Counted from the first letter of the stretch, positions 1 through 7,053 are shown. The stretch is 12,164 bases of DNA from CAZGWJ01 sp964529445 (GCA_964529445.1 CAZGWJ010000080.1:1-12164), one strand, 5' to 3'. Notes: generated from the letters alone by a model not told the origin. Translations and numbers: made by a program.

Positions 1-2
1 GG

Positions 3-1556
3 GTGCATGTCCTCTCCGCCGCCTGCGCCGCGGCCTGCGTCGTGCTGGTCTACGACCTGGCACGGAGATTCTCCGGATCCCGCGGGGTCGGCCTTCTCGC
101 GGCCCTGGTGCTCTCCTCCTCCGGAACCTTCATCGTGCATTCGGCCACGGCGCGCGTGTACACGCTGAACCTGGCCTTGATCCTCGCTTTCCTCCGGGTC
201 GCCTCCGCGTCCTGGGATGCGCGTCCCCGGGCCGCGATGCTGGGACTCCTGGCCGGGCTCGGTCTTTCCACGCATCTCACCTTTCTCGCGGCCCCCGTGG
301 CCGCCCTCGCGCTCTTCTGGAAGGACCGGCGGCAATGGCCCTCTCAGGCACCCCTCTTCGCCCTGGGTTTCCTGCTGGCCTCGAGCCTGTACCTCTGGAT
401 CCCCTTGCGGGCCGCCCTCGATCCGCTCGTCAACTGGGGCGATCCCGACCAGGTTCGCCGCTTCTGGGACTACCTGCGGCAGGCCGAGTACGGGAACAAG
501 ATGTTCACCCGGGGATGGGACGGGCTCCTCCTTTTCTACCGGACCATCGGCGGGGCGCTGGCCCGCGACGGGTTCTCGCTCCATTGGCTCGCGACCGCAG
601 TCGGGCTGGCCGTCCTGTTCAGGCGAAAGAAGGAGCTTTTCCGGGCGATCCTGGCCGGGGTCCTCTTCCTCCTGTTCCTTTTCAGCGCCTACGGCAGCGA
701 GCGGGACCTGCACGTCATGTACCGTTATTTCGTGCCGGTGTACCCCCTCTTCGCCGTCGCGGCCGCCTTCGGTTACCGGGCCTTGTTGGAGCGCCTGGGC
801 GCGGGAGCGACCCGGGGATGGGCCTTCCTGGTTCTTCTGGCTGCGGCCGTCACCGTTTTCTCGGCGCATCCCTGGCGCGTGCTTTCCCGCTCGACGGAGT
901 GCCATGATTTCGCCGCCAACGTCATGATCTTCCTGCCGAAGGATTCCCGCTTCCTCCTGGACCGTTGGGCCGACAACCAGATCTACCCCCTCGCCTACGG
1001 GCGTTACCTCTATGGTTGGAGAAAAGACATCCTTTTCGCCGAACTGGGAGGCAAGCTCTTCCCGGAGGCCGACCGGGAGGTGGCCCGCCGCGGCGACCCG
1101 AATCCGGGGCCCCTGATGCGCCATTGGATGATGGTCGAGAAGAAGCCCATCTTCCTCGCGGAGGCGGTCGTTCCTTCGCCCGGTTTCTCCCAGCGTCAGG
1201 AGGGGTTCGGGTATCGCATGGGGCCCTCGGAGCAGGTCGATCCCCTTCCGCTACCCCCGGAACCTGAAGCCGTCTTCCGGGACCGGTCCTTCCGGCCCCG
1301 CCCGCCCGATCGGGAGGGCGAGGAAACCTGGATCATGCCCATCCTGGCCCGTGCTCGCTGGGCCTGGTCGAAGGGGGATCGGGCGGAGGCCTTGCGGCTT
1401 CTCCGGGAGATCCGCCGGGAAGGAGCGCACTCGGCCCCGGCCCTTGCCAATGCGGCCCTGCTTTGCCTGGAGATGGGCGAGGCCATCCAGGCCCAGGCGT
1501 TCCTGAACGAAGCGGCGCGTTACCAGCCCCGATACATCCGGGACCTGCTCGAGTGA
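3..1556 (+). CDS. DUF2723 / GT-C-like multi-spanning membrane protein with C-terminal helical repeat (5' partial)
   Basis: The frame is open from the window edge, so the true start and the first membrane helices are missing; 517 residues are visible. The first ~290 residues contain repeated hydrophobic segments (about 1-20, 28-46, 73-105, 118-135, 217-232, 239-256, 272-287). Between them lie signatures I associate with DUF2723 (TMEM260-like, GT-C glycosyltransferase fold): ARVYTLN, GLSTHLTF, and IPLRAALDPLVNWGDP followed by FW and AEYG. Family knowledge suggests a lipid-linked sugar donor and a protein or glycan acceptor at the periplasmic face, but the acidic catalytic loop expected near the N-terminus is outside the window. 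Residues ~300-435 are soluble. The last ~70 look like TPR-type helices (ARARWAWSKGDRAEALRLL, then ALLCLEMGEAIQAQAFLNEA). The usual AEVYTLN-like motif has Arg instead of Glu. The exact substrate is unknown. Confidence 0.75.
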   Translation: MHVLSAACAAACVVLVYDLARRFSGSRGVGLLAALVLSSSGTFIVHSATARVYTLNLALILAFLRVASASWDARPRAAMLGLLAGLGLSTHLTFLAAPVAALALFWKDRRQWPSQAPLFALGFLLASSLYLWIPLRAALDPLVNWGDPDQVRRFWDYLRQAEYGNKMFTRGWDGLLLFYRTIGGALARDGFSLHWLATAVGLAVLFRRKKELFRAILAGVLFLLFLFSAYGSERDLHVMYRYFVPVYPLFAVAAAFGYRALLERLGAGATRGWAFLVLLAAAVTVFSAHPWRVLSRSTECHDFAANVMIFLPKDSRFLLDRWADNQIYPLAYGRYLYGWRKDILFAELGGKLFPEADREVARRGDPNPGPLMRHWMMVEKKPIFLAEAVVPSPGFSQRQEGFGYRMGPSEQVDPLPLPPEPEAVFRDRSFRPRPPDREGEETWIMPILARARWAWSKGDRAEALRLLREIRREGAHSAPALANAALLCLEMGEAIQAQAFLNEAARYQPRYIRDLLE

Positions 1557-1813
1557 TGCGGCGGCCGACGTGGACCTCCGGAAAAAGGGCTTTCACGCGC
1601 CGAGAGCGCCGGGCCGTTTCCCGGTGGGAGGGCGCGAACAATTTACCGCCTGAATCCGTGCAAATTGCGGAGTAAGTGGTAGCCTTGATATCGGAGGGGC
1701 TCTTCGGGTGACCTCGAGATGCCCGGCATCCTCTCTTCCTCCGTTCCCCCAAGAACCCCTCTTCAAGCGTGTTCGTTGTTGATGATTCGATCCTTGGTTT
1801 CCGGAGGACGAAC

Positions 1814-2257
1814 ATGACATCGAAGCGTAAACCCGCCAAACGCATCGGGAGGAAGAGCAAACCTCCCGTCCCTCCCTCGAAGGCCGCCCCCGACCCGGAT
1901 CTCCTGCTTGAATCCCCGCTAGCGGCTGAGAGCGTGGCCGATTCCCTGGGGATCGTTCGGGAAGCCGACGAGAAATTCCTTGAACTCTGGGGATACAAGA
2001 ACCGGGACGACGTGGTGGGGAGGCCCGTCCTGCATTTCATGAAGGACCAGGAGAGGGCATCGCACATCTTCGCTTGGCTGGAGCGCATGGGAACCTGGCG
2101 GGGCTGCTTCGAGGCGCTGACAAAGGGGCGGCGGCCCCTCAAGGTTCGGGCCCTGATGCGGGTCTTGAGGGACGAATCGGGCCATCGCACGGGCTTCCTC
2201 GCACGCTTCGTGAAGGATGAGAAATGCGACGAGGCGGATCCGAATTCGAGGCCCTGA
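1814..2257 (+). CDS. small single-domain PAS protein
   Basis: 147 residues. The ATG at 1814 is chosen because GGAGG (1803-1807) sits 6 nt upstream; an in-frame GTG at 1769 has no comparable site. Residues 1-27 are a Lys/Arg/Pro-rich, probably disordered tail. Residues ~44-134 read as one PAS fold: a start with DSLGIVREADEKFLELWGY, then the typical VVGRPVLHFM turn, a helix (ERASHIFAWLERM), and strands ending in GFLARFVKD. No kinase, GGDEF, HTH or other output domain is present, so it could be a stand-alone sensor, an adaptor, or the remnant of a larger signalling protein. The last eight residues (EADPNSRP) and the stop are encoded by the first copy of a 60-bp direct repeat. The native C-terminus may therefore have been replaced. 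It converges with queG. Ligand and partner are not visible. Confidence 0.7.
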   Translation: MTSKRKPAKRIGRKSKPPVPPSKAAPDPDLLLESPLAAESVADSLGIVREADEKFLELWGYKNRDDVVGRPVLHFMKDQERASHIFAWLERMGTWRGCFEALTKGRRPLKVRALMRVLRDESGHRTGFLARFVKDEKCDEADPNSRP

Positions 2258-2290
2258 CCCCGTCGGCTGTGGAGGCGGGGGAAGGGCGAC
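2231..2290. repeat. 60-bp direct repeat, copy 1
   Basis: This copy is identical to 2361-2420 except for T versus C at 2263/2393. Its first 27 nt are the last codons and stop of the PAS gene. Near its start it contains two overlapping 8-bp palindromes, CGGATCCG and CGAATTCG. Read on the minus strand it carries GGGGTCAGGGCCTCGAATTC, which resembles, from memory, termini seen beside REP-associated tyrosine transposase (RAYT) genes. That resemblance is recall and was not tested. Confidence 0.85.
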
Positions 2291-2302
2291 AGGAGCCGAG
2301 TC

Positions 2303-2358
2303 GCACCCCGAGCCCGATCAATCCCTGCAGCCGAACGATGTGATCGGGAACGGGGTGC
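2303..2358. repeat. long imperfect hairpin between the two direct repeats
   Basis: Arms 2303-2320 and 2341-2358 are 18 nt each with 16 complementary positions, and the loop is 20 nt. It lies in the convergent PAS/queG intergenic space. No T-run follows on either strand, so a classical intrinsic terminator is not supported, though a bidirectional transcript end or mRNA-stabilising structure is possible. The symmetric placement between two direct repeats suggests one composite repeat module. Confidence 0.8.
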
Positions 2359-2360
2359 TA

Positions 2361-2420
2361 GAGGCGGATCCGAATTCGAGGCCCTGACCCCGCCGGCTGT
2401 GGAGGCGGGGGAAGGGCGAC
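2361..2420. repeat. 60-bp direct repeat, copy 2
   Basis: Second copy of the 60-bp unit, in the same orientation as copy 1 and offset by 130 bp, 59/60 identical. It ends 17 nt before the queG stop codon (read on plus), so it lies just downstream of queG. Together with copy 1 and the hairpin it makes a 190-bp module. Confidence 0.85.
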
Positions 2421-2437
2421 GGATTCCCTGACCGGGG

Positions 2438-3376
2438 TTATCCGGTCTTTTCGGAGACGCGTCGGATGTGTTCCGCATTCCTCCGGAGGAGGCCCCCGCT
2501 GGCGTGTTCCAGGGGCGAGCCGTGGACCAGCGCCTTCAGGTCCGCGTCGTCCATCGAAACGATCCTCCCCGCCGTCAAACCCAGGATCTCCGCGCGGGGC
2601 CGGAAGGCCTCCTCGCGGCCGGGCGGCGCCTTCCCGTTGTAGGGACACGCCTTCTGGCAAAGGTCGCATCCCCAGAGCATCCCGTGTAGATCGTCCTCGT
2701 TGGAGGAGAGCCGATCCTCCCGTTGGGTCCTGTAGCTGATGCATCGTCGCGCGTCCAACACGCGGGGCGCGACGAGGGCCCCGGTTGGGCAGGCGTCGAG
2801 GCAGAGCCGGCATTCCCCGCAGGGATCCCGCGTCTCGGGCGCATCACAGGCCATTTCCGCGTCGGTGAGGATCTCGCCCACGAAGAGCAGGGAACCGAGG
2901 TTGCGGTTCAAAAGGAGTGTGTTCTTGCCCGGAAACCCCAAACCCGCTTGCTGGGCGAAGGATTTCTCCAGGACGGGGCCCGAGTCGACGATGCAACGCG
3001 TCCGGGCGCCGGGAACGAGTTCCCGCAGGCGGTCCTCCAGTTTTCTCAACCGGGCCTGGATCACCCAGTGGTAATCCCATCCCCAGGCGTAACAGGAAAC
3101 CGGGTGCTTCCCGACGAGGGGCCAATGCTCCGGGGAGGGACGGTAGGAGACGGCGCAGGAGAGGATCGAACGCAGGCCCGGAAGGAGCATGTCGGGGTGC
3201 TTCAGTTCGGGGGCGCGGCGGGGAAGGTAGTGGAGGCTTCCGGCGTATCCGCAACCGAGCCACTCGTCGAGCTCACGGGCGTAGGGGGGCGCGGAGGCGG
3301 GGGCGATACCGACGAGGTCGAACCCCAGTTCGAGGGCCGCTGCTTTCACATCCTGGGTTATTTCGAGCGGTGACAC
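2438..3376 (-). CDS. queG: epoxyqueuosine reductase QueG
   Basis: 312 residues. QueG carries out the last step of queuosine tRNA modification, reducing epoxyqueuosine to queuosine at the wobble base of GUN-anticodon tRNAs, using cobalamin and two 4Fe-4S clusters in the cytoplasm. The first cluster motif is CGECRLCLDACP (Cys186, 189, 192, 196). The second uses Cys212 plus CDLCQKACP (Cys237, 240, 244). VDSGPVLEK (Asp131) matches the conserved active-site Asp segment, and the cobalamin-binding N-terminal domain is intact. The C-terminus ends with the family-typical LLRRNAEHIRR, so no large HEAT extension is present. The GTG start at 3376-3374 has AAGGAG 7 nt upstream (3389-3384). Half of that site lies in a CACGAAGG repeat arm. 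It follows the 181-residue membrane protein by 48 bp on the same strand and is probably co-transcribed with it. No other queuosine gene is in view. Confidence 0.93.
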   Translation of the reverse strand: MSPLEITQDVKAAALELGFDLVGIAPASAPPYARELDEWLGCGYAGSLHYLPRRAPELKHPDMLLPGLRSILSCAVSYRPSPEHWPLVGKHPVSCYAWGWDYHWVIQARLRKLEDRLRELVPGARTRCIVDSGPVLEKSFAQQAGLGFPGKNTLLLNRNLGSLLFVGEILTDAEMACDAPETRDPCGECRLCLDACPTGALVAPRVLDARRCISYRTQREDRLSSNEDDLHGMLWGCDLCQKACPYNGKAPPGREEAFRPRAEILGLTAGRIVSMDDADLKALVHGSPLEHASGGLLRRNAEHIRRVSEKTG

Positions 3377-3386
3377 GGAGGGTCTC

Positions 3387-3411
3387 CTTCGTGCCTTCGT
3401 GTCTTCGTGGT
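3387..3411 (-). repeat. solo arm of the CACGAAGG palindromic repeat (family I)
   Basis: 25 nt made of three 8-nt units, 24/25 identical to the right arm of the nuoF-nuoG element (9222-9246). No partner arm is seen nearby, so it is a half element. On the minus strand it lies between the stop of the upstream gene and queG, and its last AAG forms half of the queG Shine-Dalgarno. Confidence 0.85.
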
Positions 3412-3424
3412 GGAAGGGTCGGGA

Positions 3425-3970
3425 TCAGTCGCCTTTTTTCAGGTAGAAGGTGAGACCCGTCGCGCAGGCGGCGGCCACGAGCGTCAGGACGAGGGCGGGG
3501 ATGCGGGCTTCCTCCCGCCCGAAAAGGGCGACGCCCACCCCGAAACCGGCGGTGAGCCACGCGAAGAGCGGCCAGCCGAGGGCCTTGATCTCGAAGGCCA
3601 GGAAGGGCCGCTTCCGGAAGAGCATGTGGGTGGCGAATTCGGGGGCATTGAAGCGGCGGTGGGTCGACAGGTCCTCGGCGTCGCCGCCCAGGGTCCTCAA
3701 CAGCACGTCCACCAGTTGCAACTGCAGGTCCTGGGCCTTCTCGGGATGGTCTTCGGGCAGGGAGACATGGAACCGGTTGTACTTGAAGTCGTGGAGCACG
3801 AAACACTCCACCTCGGTGGGGCCCTCCTGCCAGAAGCGGATGCCTTCCCAGTTCCGTCCGCCCCCCTGTACGTTCAATTCCACGTCCCACCTCCGGCGGT
3901 GCAGTTCCGCGAGGATGTACTCGGGCGTAGGGACGGTCTTGTGCGATGGATAGACGACGTATTCGGGCAA
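3425..3970 (-). CDS. unrecognised protein with soluble N-terminal domain and two C-terminal membrane helices
   Basis: 181 residues. I do not recognise the family. The first ~130 residues are soluble and mixed alpha/beta. They include a stretch resembling a β-rich ligand-binding or Imm-like domain (RRWDVELNVQGG, then GIRFW, then EVECFVLHDFKYNRFHVSLP) and a helix (KAQDLQLQLVDVLLRTLGG). Two hydrophobic helices follow at ~133-150 and ~157-177, ending in a charged LKKGD tail, so it is probably anchored in the inner membrane. Start choice: TTG at 3970-3968 with AAGGAG 9 nt upstream (3985-3980). The frame has no ATG or GTG between the upstream in-frame stop and this codon. It is the first gene of a probable two-gene unit with queG and diverges from nuoA. 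Neither the neighbours nor the sequence assign a function. Confidence 0.7.
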   Translation of the reverse strand: MPEYVVYPSHKTVPTPEYILAELHRRRWDVELNVQGGGRNWEGIRFWQEGPTEVECFVLHDFKYNRFHVSLPEDHPEKAQDLQLQLVDVLLRTLGGDAEDLSTHRRFNAPEFATHMLFRKRPFLAFEIKALGWPLFAWLTAGFGVGVALFGREEARIPALVLTLVAAACATGLTFYLKKGD

Positions 3971-4005
3971 CTCGGCAGGCTCCTTGTTGCGGATTCCTGG
4001 GATCG

Positions 4006-4034
4006 ATTTTCCTTTATTCCCGCCGCACTTTCAA
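4006..4034 (-). promoter_or_regulatory. predicted sigma70-type promoter for the membrane protein-queG unit
   Basis: On the minus strand there is TTGAAA (4034-4029), a 17-nt spacer, and GAAAAT (4011-4006; 4/6 to TATAAT). Transcription would start about 20 nt upstream of the AAGGAG site of the TTG-started gene. It is located in the divergent region with nuoA. Confidence 0.5.
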
Positions 4035-4048
4035 GCGAATCGCCCGCA

Positions 4049-4077
4049 TTGACTTCCGCCGGGAACCTCTTTAATGT
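4049..4077 (+). promoter_or_regulatory. predicted sigma70-type promoter for the nuo operon
   Basis: TTGACT (4049-4054) is followed after 17 nt by TAATGT (4072-4077). The alternative TTTAAT (4070-4075) fits the -10 consensus better but leaves only a 15-nt spacer. Either predicts a 5' leader of about 50-55 nt before nuoA. This is the only good promoter-like match in the 167-bp gap upstream of nuoA. Confidence 0.5.
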
Positions 4078-4137
4078 AAACCGCCGGGCCCCATCGGCCT
4101 TCATCCCCTCGGAGGCGATTCGGAAGGAAGGCCGCAC

Positions 4138-4521
4138 TTGGACCTTGCCCTCTTGGAAAAGATCTTCCCGCTGGTCGTGACCGTCGGACTGGCTGTTCTC
4201 ATCCCCGCCCTGTTCATGGGGATCTCGGCGGTTCTCGGTCCCCGAAAACCCAATCCCGCCAAGCATGTCCCCTACGAGTGCGGGATCGCGCACCGCTCGG
4301 TGCTGGGCGACGCGCGCACGCGCTTCGACGTGCGGTTCCATCTCACCGCCATGTGTTTCCTCGTTTTCGACGTCGAGGTGGCCGTCCTCTTCCCCTGGGC
4401 GATCTGGTACGGCGGTGATCCCTCGGGGGCCGGCGGCTTCTGGGCGATGGCGGCCTTCGTGGGTGTGCTGGGATTCGGCTGGTTCTATCTTCTCAAACGA
4501 GGCGCCCTGGAATGGGATTGA
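4138..4521 (+). CDS. nuoA: NADH-quinone oxidoreductase subunit A
   Basis: 127 residues, the normal length. NuoA is a three-helix subunit of the membrane arm of complex I; its loop between helices 1 and 2 sits near the quinone chamber. Membrane helices lie at ~10-32, 68-90 and 101-119. The signature KHVPYECGI is at 42-50, and FDVRFHLTAMCFLVFDVE at 63-80 carries the conserved Asp78/Glu80 pair. The start is TTG at 4138, supported by AAGGAAG 7 nt upstream; no ATG fits. It is the first gene of the operon, behind the predicted promoter at 4049-4077, and overlaps nuoB by 10 nt, which implies translational coupling. Confidence 0.95.
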   Translation: MDLALLEKIFPLVVTVGLAVLIPALFMGISAVLGPRKPNPAKHVPYECGIAHRSVLGDARTRFDVRFHLTAMCFLVFDVEVAVLFPWAIWYGGDPSGAGGFWAMAAFVGVLGFGWFYLLKRGALEWD

Positions 4522-5015
4522 ACCCCCTGCCTTACCTCACGACCCGCCGCGACGCGGTCGTCGCCTGGGGCCGCAAGTACTCCCTCTGGCCCCTGCCGTT
4601 CGGGACGGCCTGTTGCGCCATCGAGTTCATGGGCGCCGTCTCGAGCGTTTTCGACATCGCGCGCTTCGGCGCCGAACTCGTCCGCTTCTCCCCCCGGCAG
4701 TCGGACCTCCTCATCGTGGCGGGCACCGTCACCTTCAAGCAGGCGCCCATCCTCAAGCAGATCTACGACCAGATGAGCGACCCCAAGTGGGTCATCTCGA
4801 TGGGCGTGTGCGCGTCCTCCGGCGGTTTCTACGACAACTACTGCACGGTCCAGGGCATCGACTCCATCATCCCCGTGGACGTCTACATCGCGGGCTGTCC
4901 CCCGCGGCCGGAGGCCATCCTGGAGGCCGTCCTGAAACTGCAGGACAAGATGCAGAGCCCGGCGGGGAAACCCCCGGCGCAGTTCAAGGCGAAGGAACCG
5001 ACGTTCGACTACTGA
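4512..5015 (+). CDS. nuoB: NADH-quinone oxidoreductase subunit B (N2 cluster)
   Basis: 167 residues. NuoB carries the terminal 4Fe-4S cluster N2 that passes electrons to quinone at the NuoB/NuoD interface. The N2 ligands are the tandem Cys34-Cys35 in GTACCAIEFM, Cys100 in GVCASSGG, and Cys129 in GCPPRPE; the spacings match the family. The ATG at 4512 lies inside the nuoA 3' end (10-nt overlap), with GAGG 9 nt upstream. The C-terminal ~20 residues (Lys/Pro-rich) are variable in the family. It is followed by a 135-bp gap holding a palindromic repeat before nuoC. Confidence 0.97.
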   Translation: MGLNPLPYLTTRRDAVVAWGRKYSLWPLPFGTACCAIEFMGAVSSVFDIARFGAELVRFSPRQSDLLIVAGTVTFKQAPILKQIYDQMSDPKWVISMGVCASSGGFYDNYCTVQGIDSIIPVDVYIAGCPPRPEAILEAVLKLQDKMQSPAGKPPAQFKAKEPTFDY

Positions 5016-5024
5016 TACAGCTCC

Positions 5025-5118
5025 ACCACGAAGGCGCGAAGACGCGAAGAACGGCGGAGTTTTGGCCTTCTGTTTTTTAAGACAAAGATGTGACTTCGCG
5101 ACTTCGTCTTTCTTCGCG
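5025..5118. repeat. CACGAAGG-type palindromic element in the nuoB-nuoC gap
   Basis: The left arm (5025-5049) has three 8-nt units of the form CACGAAGG, CGCGAAGA, CGCGAAG. The right arm (about 5094-5118) has the complementary CTTCGCGA-type units with a few indels. The central loop is AT-richer and includes a run of six T at 5072-5077. The left arm starts 10 nt after the nuoB stop. The nuoC Shine-Dalgarno GAGG (5139-5142) follows the right arm by about 20 nt. Confidence 0.75.
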
Positions 5119-5150
5119 TTGGCCGTGAATTTCGATGTGAGGCCGGTTTG

Positions 5151-5690
5151 ATGGATCTGGAAGGCTGGAAAAAACTCGTCGAGGGGAAGCGCCGGGACGC
5201 GGTCCTGGACGCGGTCGATCGTTTCGGCACGCCCGAGGTCCTCGTGAGGGCCGAGGACCTGTCCCGGGTCGTGGAGGCCTTGAGGGACGACCCGGAAACC
5301 GCACTCGATATGCTGGTGGACCTCGTTTCGGTCGATTACTCGCGCTTTCCCGGCTGGGAGGGCCCCCGGTTCGGGCTGATCTATCACTTCAAGTCCACGG
5401 GCCGGGGACATCGTCTGACCCTCAAGGTCCTCCTGACGGAGGGGAAGCCCGAGGTGGGGACCCTGTCCTCCCTTTACCGGAATGCCGATTGGCTGGAGCG
5501 CGAGGCCTGGGACCAGATGGGGATCGTCTTCACCGGGCATCCCAACCTGAAACGCCTGTTGAACCACCGGGAATTCGTGGGTCATCCCCTGCGCAAGGAC
5601 TACCCCATCACGAGGCGGCAGGCTCTCTCGGCCCCCGACCCGATGCTGGACCAGATGGAAACGCGCCTGCGCTCGAAGGGGTGGACCTGA
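5151..5690 (+). CDS. nuoC: NADH-quinone oxidoreductase subunit C
   Basis: 179 residues. NuoC is a hydrophilic subunit of the connecting module that packs against NuoD and NuoB; it has no cofactor. The family signature is at ~115-127 (LEREAWDQMGIVF), followed by GHPNLKRLL and GHPLRKDYPI at 129-153. The N-terminal 75 residues form the less conserved alpha/beta part. The ATG at 5151 is preferred over a TTG one codon earlier because GAGG (5139-5142) gives an 8-nt spacing. Its stop overlaps the nuoD start by 1 nt (TGATG), so the two are coupled. C and D are separate polypeptides here, unlike the fused NuoCD of Escherichia coli. Confidence 0.96.
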   Translation: MDLEGWKKLVEGKRRDAVLDAVDRFGTPEVLVRAEDLSRVVEALRDDPETALDMLVDLVSVDYSRFPGWEGPRFGLIYHFKSTGRGHRLTLKVLLTEGKPEVGTLSSLYRNADWLEREAWDQMGIVFTGHPNLKRLLNHREFVGHPLRKDYPITRRQALSAPDPMLDQMETRLRSKGWT

Positions 5691-6937
5691 TGCGCGCGAC
5701 CCCCGACCTCGCCGCCCTCCCCGTGGAGGACCTGGACGCTTCCGGTCTCGATCTCGGGAAGGAGCGGGAATCCGGCGGGCTCCTGCTGGTGAACCTCGGG
5801 CCCTCGCACCCCGCCACGCACGGGACGCTCCGCATCCTCTGCGCCCTTTCGGGGGAGACCATCGAGGCCGCTGTGGCCGAGATGGGATACCTGCATCGGG
5901 GCTTCGAGAAGGACTGCGAGACGCATTCCTGGCAGCAGGCCATCCCCTACACCGACCGACTCAACTACGTGTCGGCCATGATGAACAACGTGGGGTTCTG
6001 CAAGGCCGCCGAGCGGATGCTGGGGGTGGAGGTTCCCGAGCGGGCCGTCTTCCTGCGCGTCATCGTCTCCGAACTCAACCGCATCATCGACCACCTGGTC
6101 TGCGCGGGCGCCAACCTGGTGGATTTGGGCGCCCTCACGAACTTCTGGTGGGCCTTCCTCGCGAGGGAGAAGGTGTACGACATCCTCGAGCGGCTCTGCG
6201 GCGCGCGGCTCACCCACACCTACACGCGCATCGGGGGCCTGGCCCGGGACGCCTATCCCGGCTTCGGGGCGGAGGTGGAGGCCGTGCTGGGTGACGTCGA
6301 GCGCGCCGTTTCGGACGTCGAGGCCCTCATCCTCACGAACCGCATTTTCCTCGACCGCACCCGCGGGGTCTGTCCCGTGTCGGCGGCCGACGCCGTGTCC
6401 TGGGGCTGGACCGGTCCCACCCTTCGCGCCTCGGGCGTCGCCCGCGACCTGCGCAAGGACGAGCCCTACTACCATTACGACGAGTTCCGCTTCGAGATCC
6501 CGGTCGGCACGAAGGGCGACACCTACGACCGGATCGTCCTGCGCTTCTACGAGATCCGCGAGTCCGCGAAGATCGTGCGGCAGGCCCTCCGGCGCCTGCC
6601 GAGGGGCCCGGTGATGACCTCCGACCGGAGGGTGGCGCTTCCGCCCAAGGAGCAGACCTACGGACACATCGAGGGGCTGATGAACCACTTCAAGATCATC
6701 ATGCACGGCATCCAACCGCCGCCGGGGGAACTCTACGACGCCACCGAGGCCGCCAACGGCGAGCTGGGGTTCACCCTGGTGTCCGACGGCGGCAAGAACC
6801 CGTACCGCGTGAAGTGCCGGCCGCCCTGCTTCATGAACTACGCGGCGTTCCCCGACATGATCGAGGGTTGGATGGTGGCGGATGCCGTGGCCACGCTGGG
6901 GTCGATCAACGTCGTGGCCGGCGAGCTGGACCGCTGA
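5690..6937 (+). CDS. nuoD: NADH-quinone oxidoreductase subunit D
   Basis: 415 residues. NuoD is the 49-kDa-type subunit, related to the large subunit of NiFe hydrogenases; with NuoB it forms the quinone-reduction site. The β-hairpin LGPSHPATHG (36-45) carries the quinone-site His44, and IPYTDRLNYV (85-94) carries Tyr87. Further signatures are EMGYLHRGFEK (64-74), RGVCPVSAADAVS and KCRPPCFMNY. The C-terminus ends in the family-typical GELDR. The first ~27 residues are a variable extension. The ATG at 5690 overlaps the nuoC stop by 1 nt, and AAGGGG lies shortly upstream. A 228-bp gap with repeats separates it from nuoE, so the C-D pair is an island in the operon. Confidence 0.97.
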   Translation: MRATPDLAALPVEDLDASGLDLGKERESGGLLLVNLGPSHPATHGTLRILCALSGETIEAAVAEMGYLHRGFEKDCETHSWQQAIPYTDRLNYVSAMMNNVGFCKAAERMLGVEVPERAVFLRVIVSELNRIIDHLVCAGANLVDLGALTNFWWAFLAREKVYDILERLCGARLTHTYTRIGGLARDAYPGFGAEVEAVLGDVERAVSDVEALILTNRIFLDRTRGVCPVSAADAVSWGWTGPTLRASGVARDLRKDEPYYHYDEFRFEIPVGTKGDTYDRIVLRFYEIRESAKIVRQALRRLPRGPVMTSDRRVALPPKEQTYGHIEGLMNHFKIIMHGIQPPPGELYDATEAANGELGFTLVSDGGKNPYRVKCRPPCFMNYAAFPDMIEGWMVADAVATLGSINVVAGELDR

Positions 6938-6953
6938 CGACAAGTAATGCTTG

Positions 6954-7053
6954 AACCGCAGAGGGCGCAGGGAACGCGGAGAAAGTCTTTTTTGTGAACT
7001 GACAAAGAACGTGGACGAAGTCGTCCTCTGTGAACCCTGTGTTTCCTGCGGTG
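6954..7053. repeat. CGCAGAGG-type palindromic element, first of two in the nuoD-nuoE gap
   Basis: The left arm 6954-6985 (starting AACCGCAGAGGGCGCAGG) pairs imperfectly with the right arm 7025-7053 (containing CCTGTGTTTCCTGCGGTG). It starts 16 nt after the nuoD stop and is preceded by TTG, giving the TTGAACC edge also seen at the nuoF-nuoG element. A GTGAGGAGGA run follows the right arm, although no gene starts there. Confidence 0.7.

Noticed and set aside
1609..1624. CCGGG/CCCGG stem after the first gene, possible terminator
   Set aside because: The stem is only 5 bp and has no T-run. Nothing else in 1557-1813 looks like a terminator or a convincing promoter for the PAS gene.
1708..1782. 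Possible 24-codon leader peptide starting at GTG 1708 after GGAGG
   Set aside because: The spacing is long (10 nt), the peptide is featureless, and nothing else supports it.
2236..2247. GGATCCGAATTC looks like a cloning polylinker
   Set aside because: It occurs twice within a longer natural repeat and is in frame with the PAS gene. No vector sequence flanks it, so chance or element origin is more likely than an artefact.
1333..2478. Long minus-strand open frame across the first gene's 3' end, the PAS gene and the direct repeats
   Set aside because: It is a GC-rich shadow of the plus-strand genes, with low-complexity Arg/Pro/Ser composition and no domain.
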